Notes: generated by a model from the sequence alone, not told the origin. Counted from the stretch's first letter, positions 52,058-61,131 are shown. The stretch is DNA of 64,000 nucleotides from an uncultured Collinsella sp. (GCA_900549745.1 URPJ01000009.1:1-64000), one strand, 5' to 3'. A program made the numbers and translations.

Positions 52058-55000
52058 CTACACGTCCCTCCTTACAAACGTTCCTTCGTGGTTATACGAG
52101 CAGCGCGCATGCGCGGCCTGAGCCGACGCCGGGTCGACGGCGGCAACGTTGCCCGCCTCGAGCTCGCGCAGGCGCTCGGCGATGCCGGCCTCCACGCGAT
52201 CGAGCAGGGCATCGAAGTCCATGCTGCCGCCCTCGCCCGGGAAGCCCTTCTTGAGGCCCGGGATGCGACCGTCACCGCGCTCTTCCTCGAGCAACTCGGC
52301 GCTCGCCGCACCGCGCAGCGCGGGCTTGCCGCCCTTGGTCGAAAAATAGAGCGCTGCACGGGTATCCAAGCCCAGTGCCCGACGCATGGCCTGCGCGTAG
52401 ATGAGCGTTTGGGTATGGGGCGGCAGCCAGCGCGGGTCGTCGATGGGAGCCTCGCCCGTCTCCTCGTCACGCACCGTGGGGTCGGCAAGCTTAAACTCCT
52501 CAACGCCCGAACGATGCTTGTAGTCGATTACCACGGCGCGGTTCTCGGCGTCCACATCCACGCGGTCGATGCGCCCGCCGAGCGGCCAACCGGCATACTC
52601 GACCTTAAGCTCATTAAAGGCGAACTCAAGGTAGCGTGGCGCAAAGGGGGCAAGTGCCTCGGACTCGTAGGCGAGCACGCCTTCCAGCTGCGGCAGAATC
52701 TCGGCCACCTGACGTTCCTCTACCGGAGAGAGCGGCACGAGCGGACCCTCGGCACCGCGCTTGCCGGCGTGCTCGGCCAAGGTCTCGTCAAAGACCTCGC
52801 GCAGCAGCTCCTGTGCGCGCGGCAGGTTCTCGGGCGTCACGCGCTCCATGCCCTCTTGGGGCAGACGGGCATGCAGATGCTCCAGCACGTCGTGGACAAA
52901 GTTGCCCTTCTCCATGTTGCCAAAGCCCGCGTCGATAGACTGGGGCTTGACGCGATACGACACGAACCAGCACAGTGGGCAGGTAGAATAGGCCTCGATC
53001 TGCGAGGCGGACGTCAGACGCGGCACGAGCGGCGCGTCCTCGCCCTCGCCATCGCGACGGCGCAGGACCAGATACGGAATGGCTTCATCGCTCAGATGCT
53101 GAGGAGCTTCGCAGGTCACGCGCTCGCGCCTAAAACCTTCGCCTGCAGCGGGATCAAAGTCGGCGATGATATCGCCCTCGCCCACGCGCGTGGGCTTGGC
53201 AGCGCCAGCGGCCTCGGCATGTGCCCGCAGCTCGGTCCATACGGCTGCCGGGTAGCACTCGCGCGCCTGGCGATCGTGCGTCACGCGGGCGAGCGCGACC
53301 GGACCGCTCGCCGCCTGCATCGCACGGCCAAAGCGCACGCGCAGCAGGGCGGCGGGCTCCAAAGACACGCCGTCGCGGCGCAGCTCGGCCGTCAATGTGG
53401 CAAGCGGGCCCTCTTCGTGCGAAAGCGGATAGCTGTCCAGGTCGACATCGGCAAACAGCACGGCATCGTAGCCGCCAGGACGCAAAACCGACGCATCGGC
53501 AAGCGACACGAAGCGCACTTGTGCCCGTGGCGTGCGATCGACCTCGTAGGTCGCGTAATCGTAAGCGGTACTGCGCTTGTCCACCTTGGTTCGAACGCCG
53601 TCGAGAACCGGCACGGTCGCGGCCTGCGACACGTCGAGTGCGCGAGCATCGTTCATAAGGATGTCGATGACATGACGCAGCAGAGCCGTCTCTGCCTGGC
53701 GACGGGCCTGGCCGTCAAGGCCGCCTAGGGCGCGATCGGGCAGCGCCTCGGCAACGGCGAGCATGGCCTTGAGCGCCGTCACGGGTTTGTCGCGCCACAG
53801 CGCCTGAAACACGTCCGAGACCACGCATGGCACGTTCTTAAACCAGTTATCTTCGCTAGCGGCCTTGCGGGCGCCCCTCACCTGGCCCTGCACGCTCTGC
53901 AGCAGGCTCTTGACGCCCGCAGTGGTTTTGTTGCGCGACAGGCGCATGTTCTTGTCGAAGCCGCGGGCGCTCGCGGCGTCGGCACCCGAAAGCGGGCTAT
54001 AAATCCAGTCGGTAAGCTCTGAAGCGGGCCACCACTCGGTCTTGGAAGCGGTGCCCTCGTCGGCGGCTTTCATACGCTCGATCAGGTTGGCGAGCGCCGT
54101 AAACTGCCTGCCCGCGATGGACTGGGAAAACGCCGTGAACTCAGTCGTCTCGGCCGCAATGTGACGCGCCGCCAGACGAGAGGCGAGTTCGCCGAACAGC
54201 TGGGGTGCCCGGGCAGAAACAACGAGCACGCGCACGGGGTCGGCAGAAGCGCCGTCGACCTCGGAACCCCGGCACGTTTTTACCAGATCATCAATTGCGT
54301 CCGCATAAGCATGAGCACGGGCATGGGGGCCAGCGACCTCAATAAAGGCAGGCTGAGCGGCGGTCCCGTAAGCGGCATCAGACGCGCCGACACCCTCCCC
54401 TAGCGGCGCGATCTCAAACAACACATCGCGGGCATCAAATGCCGTGGCAAGCTCCTCGCGCATCGCCGCCTGCTCGCGGGCAAGCAGCACGACGACCTCT
54501 CCCCCATTGTTCGCCACGGCAGACAGCAGCTCGAGCAGACCGTGCGTAAACGACGTGATACCGCGCACGCATACGGCGCGAGTGCACGCCGGCAGGCTAT
54601 CGGCCAGGACACTGGTCATAATGTCAGCTGCCTCGCAGGGCTCAACCATATCTCGACGGTCCAAACCGCCCGCGTAGGCGCGCAAAAGCTCGAACAAACG
54701 AGCCTCGGCATCGCTTTTTGGCTCAGGCTGGCAGTTGTCGCCACGGCATCGTTCGGCACCCGTCCCCGCAACGCCCGGCAACACGTCGCGGGCCATGCGC
54801 GCGAGCATGCGCACTGTGCCCTGGCTGCGCGAAAGCGGCTGCAGGTCGGCATCGTCGAGACGCGTGACCATGTCCGAAAACAGCATCTGGCGCTGCAGGT
54901 TGTCGACGAAACCGCGCCCGTCGCCCATAAGCTCCCAAAGCGAGCGAAGCCACGATGTAGGCGTCTTGTAGTCGATACCCAGCGAAACGCCGGCTTCCGC

Positions 55001-55147
55001 CGCATCATGACGGCACAGGTCGAGCTCGGCAAACGTTGGTGCCAGCAACACGGCACGCCCGTGACGGGCAATAAGGTCGGCAAGCAGCGCCGACTCGGCA
55101 TCGCTCAAATCCGTGCCGGCATTGGTGGTATAGATTCGAACAGGCAT
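52058..55147 (-). CDS. addB: AddB-type nuclease/helicase subunit
   Basis: 1029 residues. The N-terminal part is a UvrD-like fold without a Walker lysine; the C-terminal third is a PD-(D/E)XK nuclease with AVVIDYKHRSG. YSTCPLCWF marks the first cysteine of the AddB iron-sulfur region, but the C-terminal set is reduced to a single Cys (HARCSYNHEG), so a four-cysteine cluster is not obvious. It is shorter than the ~1160 residues of B. subtilis AddB. It is first in the addB-addA pair. Confidence 0.85.
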   Translation of the reverse strand: MPVRIYTTNAGTDLSDAESALLADLIARHGRAVLLAPTFAELDLCRHDAAEAGVSLGIDYKTPTSWLRSLWELMGDGRGFVDNLQRQMLFSDMVTRLDDADLQPLSRSQGTVRMLARMARDVLPGVAGTGAERCRGDNCQPEPKSDAEARLFELLRAYAGGLDRRDMVEPCEAADIMTSVLADSLPACTRAVCVRGITSFTHGLLELLSAVANNGGEVVVLLAREQAAMREELATAFDARDVLFEIAPLGEGVGASDAAYGTAAQPAFIEVAGPHARAHAYADAIDDLVKTCRGSEVDGASADPVRVLVVSARAPQLFGELASRLAARHIAAETTEFTAFSQSIAGRQFTALANLIERMKAADEGTASKTEWWPASELTDWIYSPLSGADAASARGFDKNMRLSRNKTTAGVKSLLQSVQGQVRGARKAASEDNWFKNVPCVVSDVFQALWRDKPVTALKAMLAVAEALPDRALGGLDGQARRQAETALLRHVIDILMNDARALDVSQAATVPVLDGVRTKVDKRSTAYDYATYEVDRTPRAQVRFVSLADASVLRPGGYDAVLFADVDLDSYPLSHEEGPLATLTAELRRDGVSLEPAALLRVRFGRAMQAASGPVALARVTHDRQARECYPAAVWTELRAHAEAAGAAKPTRVGEGDIIADFDPAAGEGFRRERVTCEAPQHLSDEAIPYLVLRRRDGEGEDAPLVPRLTSASQIEAYSTCPLCWFVSYRVKPQSIDAGFGNMEKGNFVHDVLEHLHARLPQEGMERVTPENLPRAQELLREVFDETLAEHAGKRGAEGPLVPLSPVEERQVAEILPQLEGVLAYESEALAPFAPRYLEFAFNELKVEYAGWPLGGRIDRVDVDAENRAVVIDYKHRSGVEEFKLADPTVRDEETGEAPIDDPRWLPPHTQTLIYAQAMRRALGLDTRAALYFSTKGGKPALRGAASAELLEEERGDGRIPGLKKGFPGEGGSMDFDALLDRVEAGIAERLRELEAGNVAAVDPASAQAAHARCSYNHEGTFVRRDV

Positions 55148-55229
55148 GGTCCTCCGCTCAAACTGTTCGCAATAATCAATGCATCCATCCTACCCGCCCA
55201 CGCGGACAGATTTGCCCCACGCCAACAGA

Positions 55230-55318
55230 TTTGATCCCTTGAGGACGGAGGAAAATGGATCACAGAGGGGGTCAGTCTAACCCGGTGATCCGTTTTCCTC
55301 CGTCCCCAAGGGATCAAA
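55230..55318. repeat. Large inverted repeat, CCGTCCC family
   Basis: Arms of about 34 bases (55230-55263 and 55285-55318) match with two G/U-compatible mismatches. The right arm contains CTCCGTCCCCAAGGGATCAA. A related half-copy lies at 20279-20308. Confidence 0.85.
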
Positions 55319-55340
55319 AAACCGCCCCCGGAGGGACGGT
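55315..55340 (-). terminator. Intrinsic terminator of the YerC-type gene
   Basis: On the minus strand ACCGTCCC pairs with GGGGCGGT around TCCG and runs into TTTTTT, 28 bases after the stop at 55368. It abuts the inverted repeat. Confidence 0.8.
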
Positions 55341-55367
55341 TCTTCGTAATTCAATGTTGTCGCTGGC

Positions 55368-55667
55368 CTACTCGCCATCCTCCAACTTAATGAGGATCTT
55401 GCGGTAGCCACCGTACTCGCCGTTCAGCGCCTTTGAAACGCGGCTCACCGTGGTGGACGAAGCGCCGGTACGGGCCTGAACCTCAACATAAGGCTCGCCC
55501 TCGTCCAAATAGCGCGCAACCTGCAAACGCTGAGAAAGGTCGCAAATCTCGCGCGGCGTGCAGATATCGGTCAAAAACGCTTGGATATCCTTCTCGTCGT
55601 CCAAAAGGCTAAATGCGTGGACCAGCTGCTTGACATCAGGCTTGTCAAACATGTTCTCGATATTCAT
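55368..55667 (-). CDS. YerC/TrpR-family small DNA-binding protein
   Basis: 99 residues, TrpR-like all-helical repressor fold of the YerC/YecD family. ICTPREICDLSQRLQVARYL and the helix-turn-helix VQARTGASSTTVSRVSKAL are typical. Ligand and operator are unknown; some relatives sit with tryptophan or DNA-metabolism genes, but here the neighbours are addAB and a holin-like protein. Confidence 0.88.
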   Translation of the reverse strand: MNIENMFDKPDVKQLVHAFSLLDDEKDIQAFLTDICTPREICDLSQRLQVARYLDEGEPYVEVQARTGASSTTVSRVSKALNGEYGGYRKILIKLEDGE

Positions 55668-55991
55668 CGATCACCGCCAAACCCGCCAAAAGGCATCGAA
55701 GTTGGTACTGACATCGGGCATCGTTCACCCGTTCTATGCAATAGGGCAACGCCTGTGGCTTTTGCCCGTAGCAGTGTAGCACACCACCAAACTAAAGCGA
55801 CAAGACTCTCTGCCAGCGGCGCGTTTTTCAGGACGAACGCCGTTTAGAAACCATATGCGCACGTAAGCTCCACGAATATTTGAGACAATGGGCGCCCAAA
55901 CACCGCGGCGCGCCCGCGCAACCATCCAGGTCGCCGCCGTAAGCCGCTTCACGCGACGCCAGCAATCCCGGCGCAAGAAAGGATTCACGCC
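55668..55991. other. Intergenic region between divergent yerC-type and holin-type genes
   Basis: About 324 bases. GGGCAA and TTGCCC (about 55744-55768) form a weak dyad; AT-rich TTTGAGACAAT (about 55881-55891) may be part of the holin-type promoter. No coding frame is convincing. Confidence 0.5.
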
Positions 55992-56357
55992 ATGCGCTTT
56001 ATGCTTAACTGGCTCTTCACCTCGATCGCCATCGCGATCGCCACGTTCCTCGTCCCCGGTATCCAACCCTTCGGCTTTGCCGAGACCTGGGTCTGCTTTG
56101 CCTTTGTGGGACTGTTCCTGAACATTGTCGATTCGTTCGTCAAACCGTTCCTCACGGTCATCTCGCTGCCGCTCACGATCATTACGCTGGGCATTTTCCA
56201 GCTTGTCGTCAACAGCTTTATGCTTGAGCTCGCGAGTTACCTGTCGGTCAACCTGCTGGGCGTCGGCATCTCCATCGCCAGCTTTGGATCGGCCTTTATG
56301 GGCAGCATCCTGGTGTCCATCACGCGCAGCATCCTCGACAGCATCGCCGAGGACTAA
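55992..56357 (+). CDS. Phage-holin-superfamily (PF04020-type) membrane protein
   Basis: 121 residues with four hydrophobic helices (about 6-24, 32-50, 55-80 and 90-112). LNIVDSFVKPFLTVISLPLT and TLGIFQLVVNSFML follow the PF04020 pattern. Despite the family name these are housekeeping membrane proteins in many bacteria, and no phage gene is near. AAAGGA precedes the ATG. Confidence 0.88.
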   Translation: MRFMLNWLFTSIAIAIATFLVPGIQPFGFAETWVCFAFVGLFLNIVDSFVKPFLTVISLPLTIITLGIFQLVVNSFMLELASYLSVNLLGVGISIASFGSAFMGSILVSITRSILDSIAED

Positions 56358-56398
56358 AACGGCCATTCCGGCCGTGTCCGTCTCAACAGCCCAAAACG

Positions 56399-56436
56399 AA
56401 GGCCGCCCATCGCAAAAATGGGCGGCCTTCTTATTT
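56399..56436 (+). terminator. Intrinsic terminator after holin-type gene
   Basis: AAGGCCGCCCAT pairs with ATGGGCGGCCTT, 7-base loop, followed by CTTATTT. Confidence 0.9.
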
Positions 56437-56498
56437 GCCAAGTCTCAAAGGGCGAGAAAATCTACCATTTCCACCCCGTCCCCAAATGCAGGTGTGGG

Positions 56499-56927
56499 TT
56501 AGATGACGTAGTCGTAGCCATGGTTGGGAGCGACAAGTTGATCGAGCGTCACACCGTCGAGGTAGTCGTTGATGAGCTTGTCCAGGTTCTTCCACACGTC
56601 GAGCGTGGGGCACTCATCCGAACGCGAGCAGCCCTTGCAGTCGCCATCCAGGCAGGCGACCGGCGCCAGACTGCCCTCGGTCAGGCGCAAGATCTCGCCC
56701 ACCGTGTATTGCTCGGGCGGGCGCGTGAGCACATAGCCGCCGCCCTTGCCGCGCATGCCCGAGAGCATGTTGGCGCGCACGAGCGTAGCCAAAATGTTCT
56801 CGAGATATTTCTCGGAAATCCCCTGTCGCGCCGCGATCTCTTTGAGCGGGATGCGACCGGCTGCCTGGTGCTCGGCCAGATCGACCATAACGCGCAGGGC
56901 ATATCTGCCCTTAGTAGAAACCAACAT
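56499..56927 (-). CDS. Rrf2 family transcriptional regulator
   Basis: 142 residues, winged helix at the N-terminus (STKGRYALRVMVDLAEH, ISEKYLENILATL) followed by the dimer helix. A cysteine cluster CLDGDCKGCSRSDEC (about 92-106) matches the position where IscR-type members bind an iron-sulfur cluster, so it may sense iron-sulfur or redox status. It is divergent from cysK and probably controls it, as CymR/IscR relatives do for cysteine and cluster synthesis. Confidence 0.93.
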   Translation of the reverse strand: MLVSTKGRYALRVMVDLAEHQAAGRIPLKEIAARQGISEKYLENILATLVRANMLSGMRGKGGGYVLTRPPEQYTVGEILRLTEGSLAPVACLDGDCKGCSRSDECPTLDVWKNLDKLINDYLDGVTLDQLVAPNHGYDYVI

Positions 56928-57044
56928 GTATAGTGCTGCCTTTCGGTCATTTAGTCCGTAGAAATTCTAGCCGAAATATTGGTTTTGAAAATACCCGTTC
57001 CGGTCAAGATGGTTAATCGACTCGTAATAATCTTCTATTTCCTA

Positions 57045-57089
57045 TTGCGTTACTAGGCTTTACTGTCTACTATGCTTGCCAACAGTAAA
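57045..57089 (+). promoter_or_regulatory. cysK promoter with overlapping operator dyad
   Basis: TTGCGT (57045-57050) and TACTAT (57068-57073) are spaced 17 bases, a good sigma-70-type promoter. A perfect dyad TTTACTGT (57059-57066) and ACAGTAAA (57082-57089) with a 15-base spacer brackets the -10 element, a natural site for repression by the divergent Rrf2 protein. Confidence 0.6.
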
Positions 57090-57180
57090 ACGAACAACCC
57101 ATAAGGTTTGTGGGTTTCGCTGCTACACACACCGTAAAACCACACGGTATCCAGTCATTTGAACACTTTGGAGGTTCACC

Positions 57181-58119
57181 ATGAGCAATGTTTACACGTC
57201 CATCGATCAGCTTATCGGCCACACTCCGCTTCTGGAGCTCACTCACTTTGAGGCCGATGAGGACCTCAAGGCCCGCGTGCTCGTCAAGCTGGAATACTTC
57301 AACCCCGCCGGCTCCGTCAAAGACCGCGTCGCCAAGAACATGATCGACGAGGCCGAGAAGGCCGGCAAGCTCGTGCGCGGCGGCGACTACACCATCATCG
57401 AGCCCACGAGTGGCAACACCGGCGTCGGCATCGCCTCGGTGGCGGCGGCTCGCGGCTACAAGGTGATCATCACCATGCCCGAGACTATGTCCGTCGAACG
57501 CCGCAAGCTTATGCAGGCATATGGCGCACAGCTCGTGCTCACCGACGGTTCCAAGGGCATGAAGGGCGCCATCGCCAAGGCCGAGGAACTGCAGAAGGAG
57601 ACGCCAAACAGCATCATCGCCGGCCAGTTTGTGAACCCCGCCAACCCCGCCATCCACAAGGCCACGACCGGCCCCGAGATCTGGGATGACACCGACGGCG
57701 AGGTCGACATCTTCGTCGCCGGCGTTGGAACCGGCGGCACCGTGACCGGCGTGGGTGAGTTCCTTAAGGAGCAGAACCCCGAAATCAAGGTCGTCGCCGT
57801 CGAGCCCGCCACTTCCCCGGTGCTCTCCAAGGGCCAAGCCGGCCCGCACAAGATCCAGGGTATCGGCGCCGGTTTTGTGCCCGACGTCCTCGACACCCAG
57901 GTCTATGACGAGATCATCCCCGTCGAGAACGACGACGCCTTTGCGACCGGCCGCGCCGTGGGCCACAAGGAGGGCGTGCTCGTGGGCATTTCGTCCGGCG
58001 CCGCCGTGTGGGCCGCGCTGCAGCTGGCCAAGCGCCCCGAGAACGAGGGCAAGACCATCGTGGCCCTGCTTGCCGACACCGGCGAGCGCTACCTGTCCAC
58101 GGCGCTCTTCCAGGACTAG
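57181..58119 (+). CDS. cysK: Cysteine synthase A
   Basis: 312 residues. CysK is the PLP enzyme that forms cysteine from O-acetylserine and sulfide. The PLP-lysine motif [12 protein letters not shown] (about 41-52), the PTSGNTGVG substrate loop and [10 protein letters not shown] phosphate loop are intact, and the C-terminal GISSGAA motif is present. TTGGAGG lies before the ATG. The promoter carries a candidate operator for the divergent Rrf2 regulator. Confidence 0.97.
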   Translation: MSNVYTSIDQLIGHTPLLELTHFEADEDLKARVLVKLEYFNPAGSVKDRVAKNMIDEAEKAGKLVRGGDYTIIEPTSGNTGVGIASVAAARGYKVIITMPETMSVERRKLMQAYGAQLVLTDGSKGMKGAIAKAEELQKETPNSIIAGQFVNPANPAIHKATTGPEIWDDTDGEVDIFVAGVGTGGTVTGVGEFLKEQNPEIKVVAVEPATSPVLSKGQAGPHKIQGIGAGFVPDVLDTQVYDEIIPVENDDAFATGRAVGHKEGVLVGISSGAAVWAALQLAKRPENEGKTIVALLADTGERYLSTALFQD

Positions 58120-58221
58120 GGCCTGTCGCCCATAGGTTGAGCCCACGGACGAGCCGGTCTCCTCTCTCCCGGCAGTCTGAGCCCATCCAATCAGGGTGTC
58201 CCACGAGACGCCCGAACTTGC

Positions 58222-58270
58222 TACAATGTCTGCGGCGCGGAACCAGCCTCCCGCGCCGCTTTTCTTTTTT
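58222..58270 (+). promoter_or_regulatory. Promoter-like TGCTACAAT followed at once by a terminator hairpin
   Basis: An extended -10 (TGC plus TACAAT, 58222-58227) lies directly before a hairpin GCGGCGCGG/CCGCGCCGC (58232-58259) with a T-rich tail TTTTCTTTTTT. The hairpin may end cysK transcripts, attenuate mnmA, or protect the 5' end of the mnmA message. Confidence 0.55.
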
Positions 58271-58299
58271 GGCCACATGCCACCAAGGAGAACCTCCCC

Positions 58300-59400
58300 A
58301 TGCACAACAAGCGCGTGCTCGTCGCCATGAGCGGCGGCGTCGATTCCAGCGTGACCGCGTACCTGCTCAAAAGCCAGGGCTACGAATGCGTCGGCACCAC
58401 CATGCGCCTCACCTTCCCCGCGCCCGATCCCGCCACGGGCATGAGTAAGGTCGACCGCGACATCGCCGATGCGAAGGCCGTCGCCGAGCGTCTGGGGATA
58501 CCCCACCATGTGCTCGACTTGCAGCAGACCTTCGACCACAGCGTTATCGAGCGCTTTGTGAACGCCTACCAGGAGGGGCTGACGCCCAACCCGTGCATCA
58601 TCTGCAACCGCCACATAAAGTTTGGCGCGTTGCTCGGTGCGGCGCTGGACATGGGCTGCGACTACATCGCAACGGGTCATTACGCCAAAACAAGCCAGAC
58701 AGTAGACGGCACCTGGCAGCTGCATCGCGGCGAAGATCCCAAAAAGGACCAGAGCTACTTTTTATATTCGCTTACGCAGGAGCGCCTGGCGCACACGATC
58801 TTTCCGCTGGCAGGCCTAGACAAAGAGCGCGACGTGCGCCGCATAGCCGCCGAGCAAGGCTTTACCAACGCCCAGAAGGCCGAAAGCGAGGACATCTGCT
58901 TTATTCCAGACGGTGACTACGCGGGCTATATCGAGCGCCGCTGCGGACATCCCGCTGCACCGGGCGACATTGTGTGGCGCGACGGCAGCGTGGTCGGACG
59001 CCATAACGGCGCGTTGCGCTATACCATCGGCCAGCGCAAGGGCTTGGGCGTCGCGATGGCGCATCCCGTGTATGTGACGGGCGTCGATGCCGCCAACAAC
59101 ACCGTGCATCTGGGCGAGGCCGAGGACCTAACGGCCACAGCACTCACGGCCGACGACTGGATCTGGAGCGCCCCTGCCGACCGCATGGAGGCAGAACTCG
59201 ATGCCGGCGGCATTCGCGTGGGCGCCAAGTACCGTTACCGTCAGAAAGACCAAGCAGCGACCCTTACGCGCGGCGAAGACGGGCAAATGCTGCTGACTTT
59301 TGACGAGCCGCAGCGAGCCATCGCCCCCGGCCAGGCTGTCGTCGTCTACCGCGGCGACGTCGTCCTCGGCGGCGGCACCGTGACCGGCGCACTTAAGTAG
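58300..59400 (+). CDS. mnmA: tRNA-specific 2-thiouridylase MnmA
   Basis: 366 residues. MnmA adds sulfur to C2 of U34 in tRNA for Lys, Glu and Gln. The PP-loop AMSGGVDSSV (about 9-18), the catalytic cysteine in NPCIICNRHIKFG, and SEDICFIPDGDY with the second cysteine are all present, followed by the C-terminal beta-barrel. AAGGAG precedes the ATG. It lies downstream of cysK; a nearby cysteine synthase makes metabolic sense because MnmA receives sulfur derived from cysteine. Confidence 0.97.
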   Translation: MHNKRVLVAMSGGVDSSVTAYLLKSQGYECVGTTMRLTFPAPDPATGMSKVDRDIADAKAVAERLGIPHHVLDLQQTFDHSVIERFVNAYQEGLTPNPCIICNRHIKFGALLGAALDMGCDYIATGHYAKTSQTVDGTWQLHRGEDPKKDQSYFLYSLTQERLAHTIFPLAGLDKERDVRRIAAEQGFTNAQKAESEDICFIPDGDYAGYIERRCGHPAAPGDIVWRDGSVVGRHNGALRYTIGQRKGLGVAMAHPVYVTGVDAANNTVHLGEAEDLTATALTADDWIWSAPADRMEAELDAGGIRVGAKYRYRQKDQAATLTRGEDGQMLLTFDEPQRAIAPGQAVVVYRGDVVLGGGTVTGALK

Positions 59401-59418
59401 CCCCATCCCCTTCATAAA

Positions 59419-59481
59419 TTGCGGTGAAATAGGGACTGTTTAAGCGTTTAAAACCGCCAAACAGTCCCTATTTCACCGCAA
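59419..59481. repeat. Palindromic repeat, TTGCGGTG family, copy 3
   Basis: Arms of 23 bases (59419-59441 and 59459-59481) are perfect inverses with core TTGCGGTGAAATAGGGACTG and a 17-base centre. It separates the convergent mnmA and M42 peptidase genes. Confidence 0.88.
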
Positions 59482-59536
59482 CTTAGAGAGGACGGCCTCG
59501 GTCGGTACTGCCGTATCAGCCGAGGCCGCTGCATCG

Positions 59537-60580
59537 CTAGCGTTGTACGTAGGCGCGGACCAGCTCGTAGGTATTGCGCACGCCGTCGATGTGGCTGCGC
59601 TCGTAGTTGTGGCTCGCGTACACGCCGGGGCCGATCAGGCCGTGACGGATGTCGTAGCCGGCCGAGAGCGTGGCCTCAACGTCCGAGCCGTAGTGCGGAT
59701 ACACATCGATGGCGTAATCGAGCTCCAGCTCGCGCGCGATGTTGGACAGCGTGGTTACCAGGTCGTAGTTGTACGGACCGCCCGAATCCTTGGCGCAAAT
59801 CGACACCATGCGCTCGGTGCAGCCCAGGTCGTCGCCCACGCAGCCCATGTCAACGCTGATCATCTCGCGCGTGTCGGCCGGCACGAAAGCACCGCCGTGG
59901 CCGACCTCCTCGTACACGGTAAAGAGCAGCGACACCTTGCGCGAAAGCGACACCTCGCCGTCAGCAACAGCGCGGGCCAGACCCAGCAGAATCGACGCCG
60001 ACAGCTTGTCATCCAGGAAGCGGCTCTTGATGTAGCCGCTCTCCGTCACCGTGGTACGCGGATCCATAGCGATGATGTCGCCGGTCTGAATGCCCAGCTC
60101 AAGCACATCGTCCTTGCTGTCGACATTCTCATCGAGCAGGATTTCCATGTTCTTCTCGATGGTCTTGACCGGCTCGTCGGCCACATGCGCCGAAGGCTCG
60201 GTATTGAGGACCACGCCCGTGTAGACATTGCCGTCGCGCGTGTAGACGGTGCAGTTCTCGCCATCGGCCGTAGACCACTGATGCCCGCCGAGCGTCGTGG
60301 GGCGCAGGCGACCATTGTCCTTAATGGAACGCACCATGGCGCCCAGGGTATCGACATGGCTCGCCAGTACGAGCGGCTCACCCTCGCCACCAAGCTCAAC
60401 GAGCACGTTACCCTTATTGGAACGCTCAGGCCCAAACCCCATATCGCGCAGGGTCTCCATCAGATAATCAGTCGCCGCACGGGTATAGCCCGTCGGCGAA
60501 GCAATAGAAGTCAGTGTCTTAAGCTGTCCCGCGATATAGGAGAGCGTCTCCTCTAGAGAAGCATCGATTACAGAAGCCAT
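59537..60580 (-). CDS. M42 family glutamyl/deblocking aminopeptidase
   Basis: 347 residues. Two-metal M42 peptidase: SHVDTLG (first His/Asp), SRFLDDKLSAS (bridging Asp), VYEEVGHGG (catalytic Glu pair), ISVDMGC and the C-terminal ASHNYERSH histidine are all in order. It trims N-terminal residues from peptides in the cytoplasm, often as a dodecamer. The ATG at 60580 has GGAAGG six bases upstream. Confidence 0.93.
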   Translation of the reverse strand: MASVIDASLEETLSYIAGQLKTLTSIASPTGYTRAATDYLMETLRDMGFGPERSNKGNVLVELGGEGEPLVLASHVDTLGAMVRSIKDNGRLRPTTLGGHQWSTADGENCTVYTRDGNVYTGVVLNTEPSAHVADEPVKTIEKNMEILLDENVDSKDDVLELGIQTGDIIAMDPRTTVTESGYIKSRFLDDKLSASILLGLARAVADGEVSLSRKVSLLFTVYEEVGHGGAFVPADTREMISVDMGCVGDDLGCTERMVSICAKDSGGPYNYDLVTTLSNIARELELDYAIDVYPHYGSDVEATLSAGYDIRHGLIGPGVYASHNYERSHIDGVRNTYELVRAYVQR

Positions 60581-61099
60581 GTGCATCCTTCCAAGCAAAA
60601 CTAAGACCGAGTCCCGATTTTAACCGTTCTGCACGCGCAAGGCTCTGGGAGCCGAGCCACCTCCAGACGTCCTCGCGCCGATTTTGCGCACGCGCACGGC
60701 TTACAATCCCAATCTTGCATAAATCCTATCGGTATCTGCATAGAAATGAGGAGTCTTTTTGCTTCGTCTCAGGGTACCCCACCTTGGGCCGTGCAAAAAA
60801 CGGAGTATTCAGCACCGTGGGCCCCAACGGCCCCATCACGAACGACAAAACGACGTGGTTACAGCAGTGTTGCAGGTCGTCGCAAAGCAAAAACTCAGTA
60901 ACAACCCCCTCCACTCATCGATAGCCCGCCCACAATGGCTGTCGATGGGCGCCTGCGGGCCACTACGGGCCATTCAAAACGTTATGCATTTTTAAGAGCT
61001 TGCTGAGTACTCCCAAAAATGCACGCTGGGAAGTGCACCACCTATCCGCAGCGGGCAGTACGCCTTGGTTTTGTCCGTCTCAGGGCATCGACGCAGCAC
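60581..61099. other. Long intergenic region with repeated motif and a short open frame
   Basis: About 520 bases with no assigned gene. TACAAT near 60702 may be a -10 element. GAGTATTCAGCA (around 60803) recurs as its inverted relative TGCTGAGTACTC (around 61001-61012), the latter inside a TGCATTTTT/AAAAATGCA hairpin (60985-60993 with 61015-61023). A minus-strand frame of 62 codons (60726-60914, start GTG) runs across the first half; it lacks a clear ribosome site and I do not count it as a gene. Confidence 0.5.
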
Positions 61100-61131
61100 A
61101 AAAAGCCCCGCCGTGCGTAGCACGGCGGGGC
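61100..61131 (-). terminator. Intrinsic terminator of the alcohol dehydrogenase gene
   Basis: On the minus strand a 12-bp stem GCCCCGCCGTGC/GCACGGCGGGGC with a 3-base loop, then TTTTT. Confidence 0.92.

Noticed and set aside
55992..56357. Holin-family gene taken as a sign of a prophage
   Set aside because: No lysin, structural or integrase gene is near; PF04020 proteins are common chromosomal membrane proteins.
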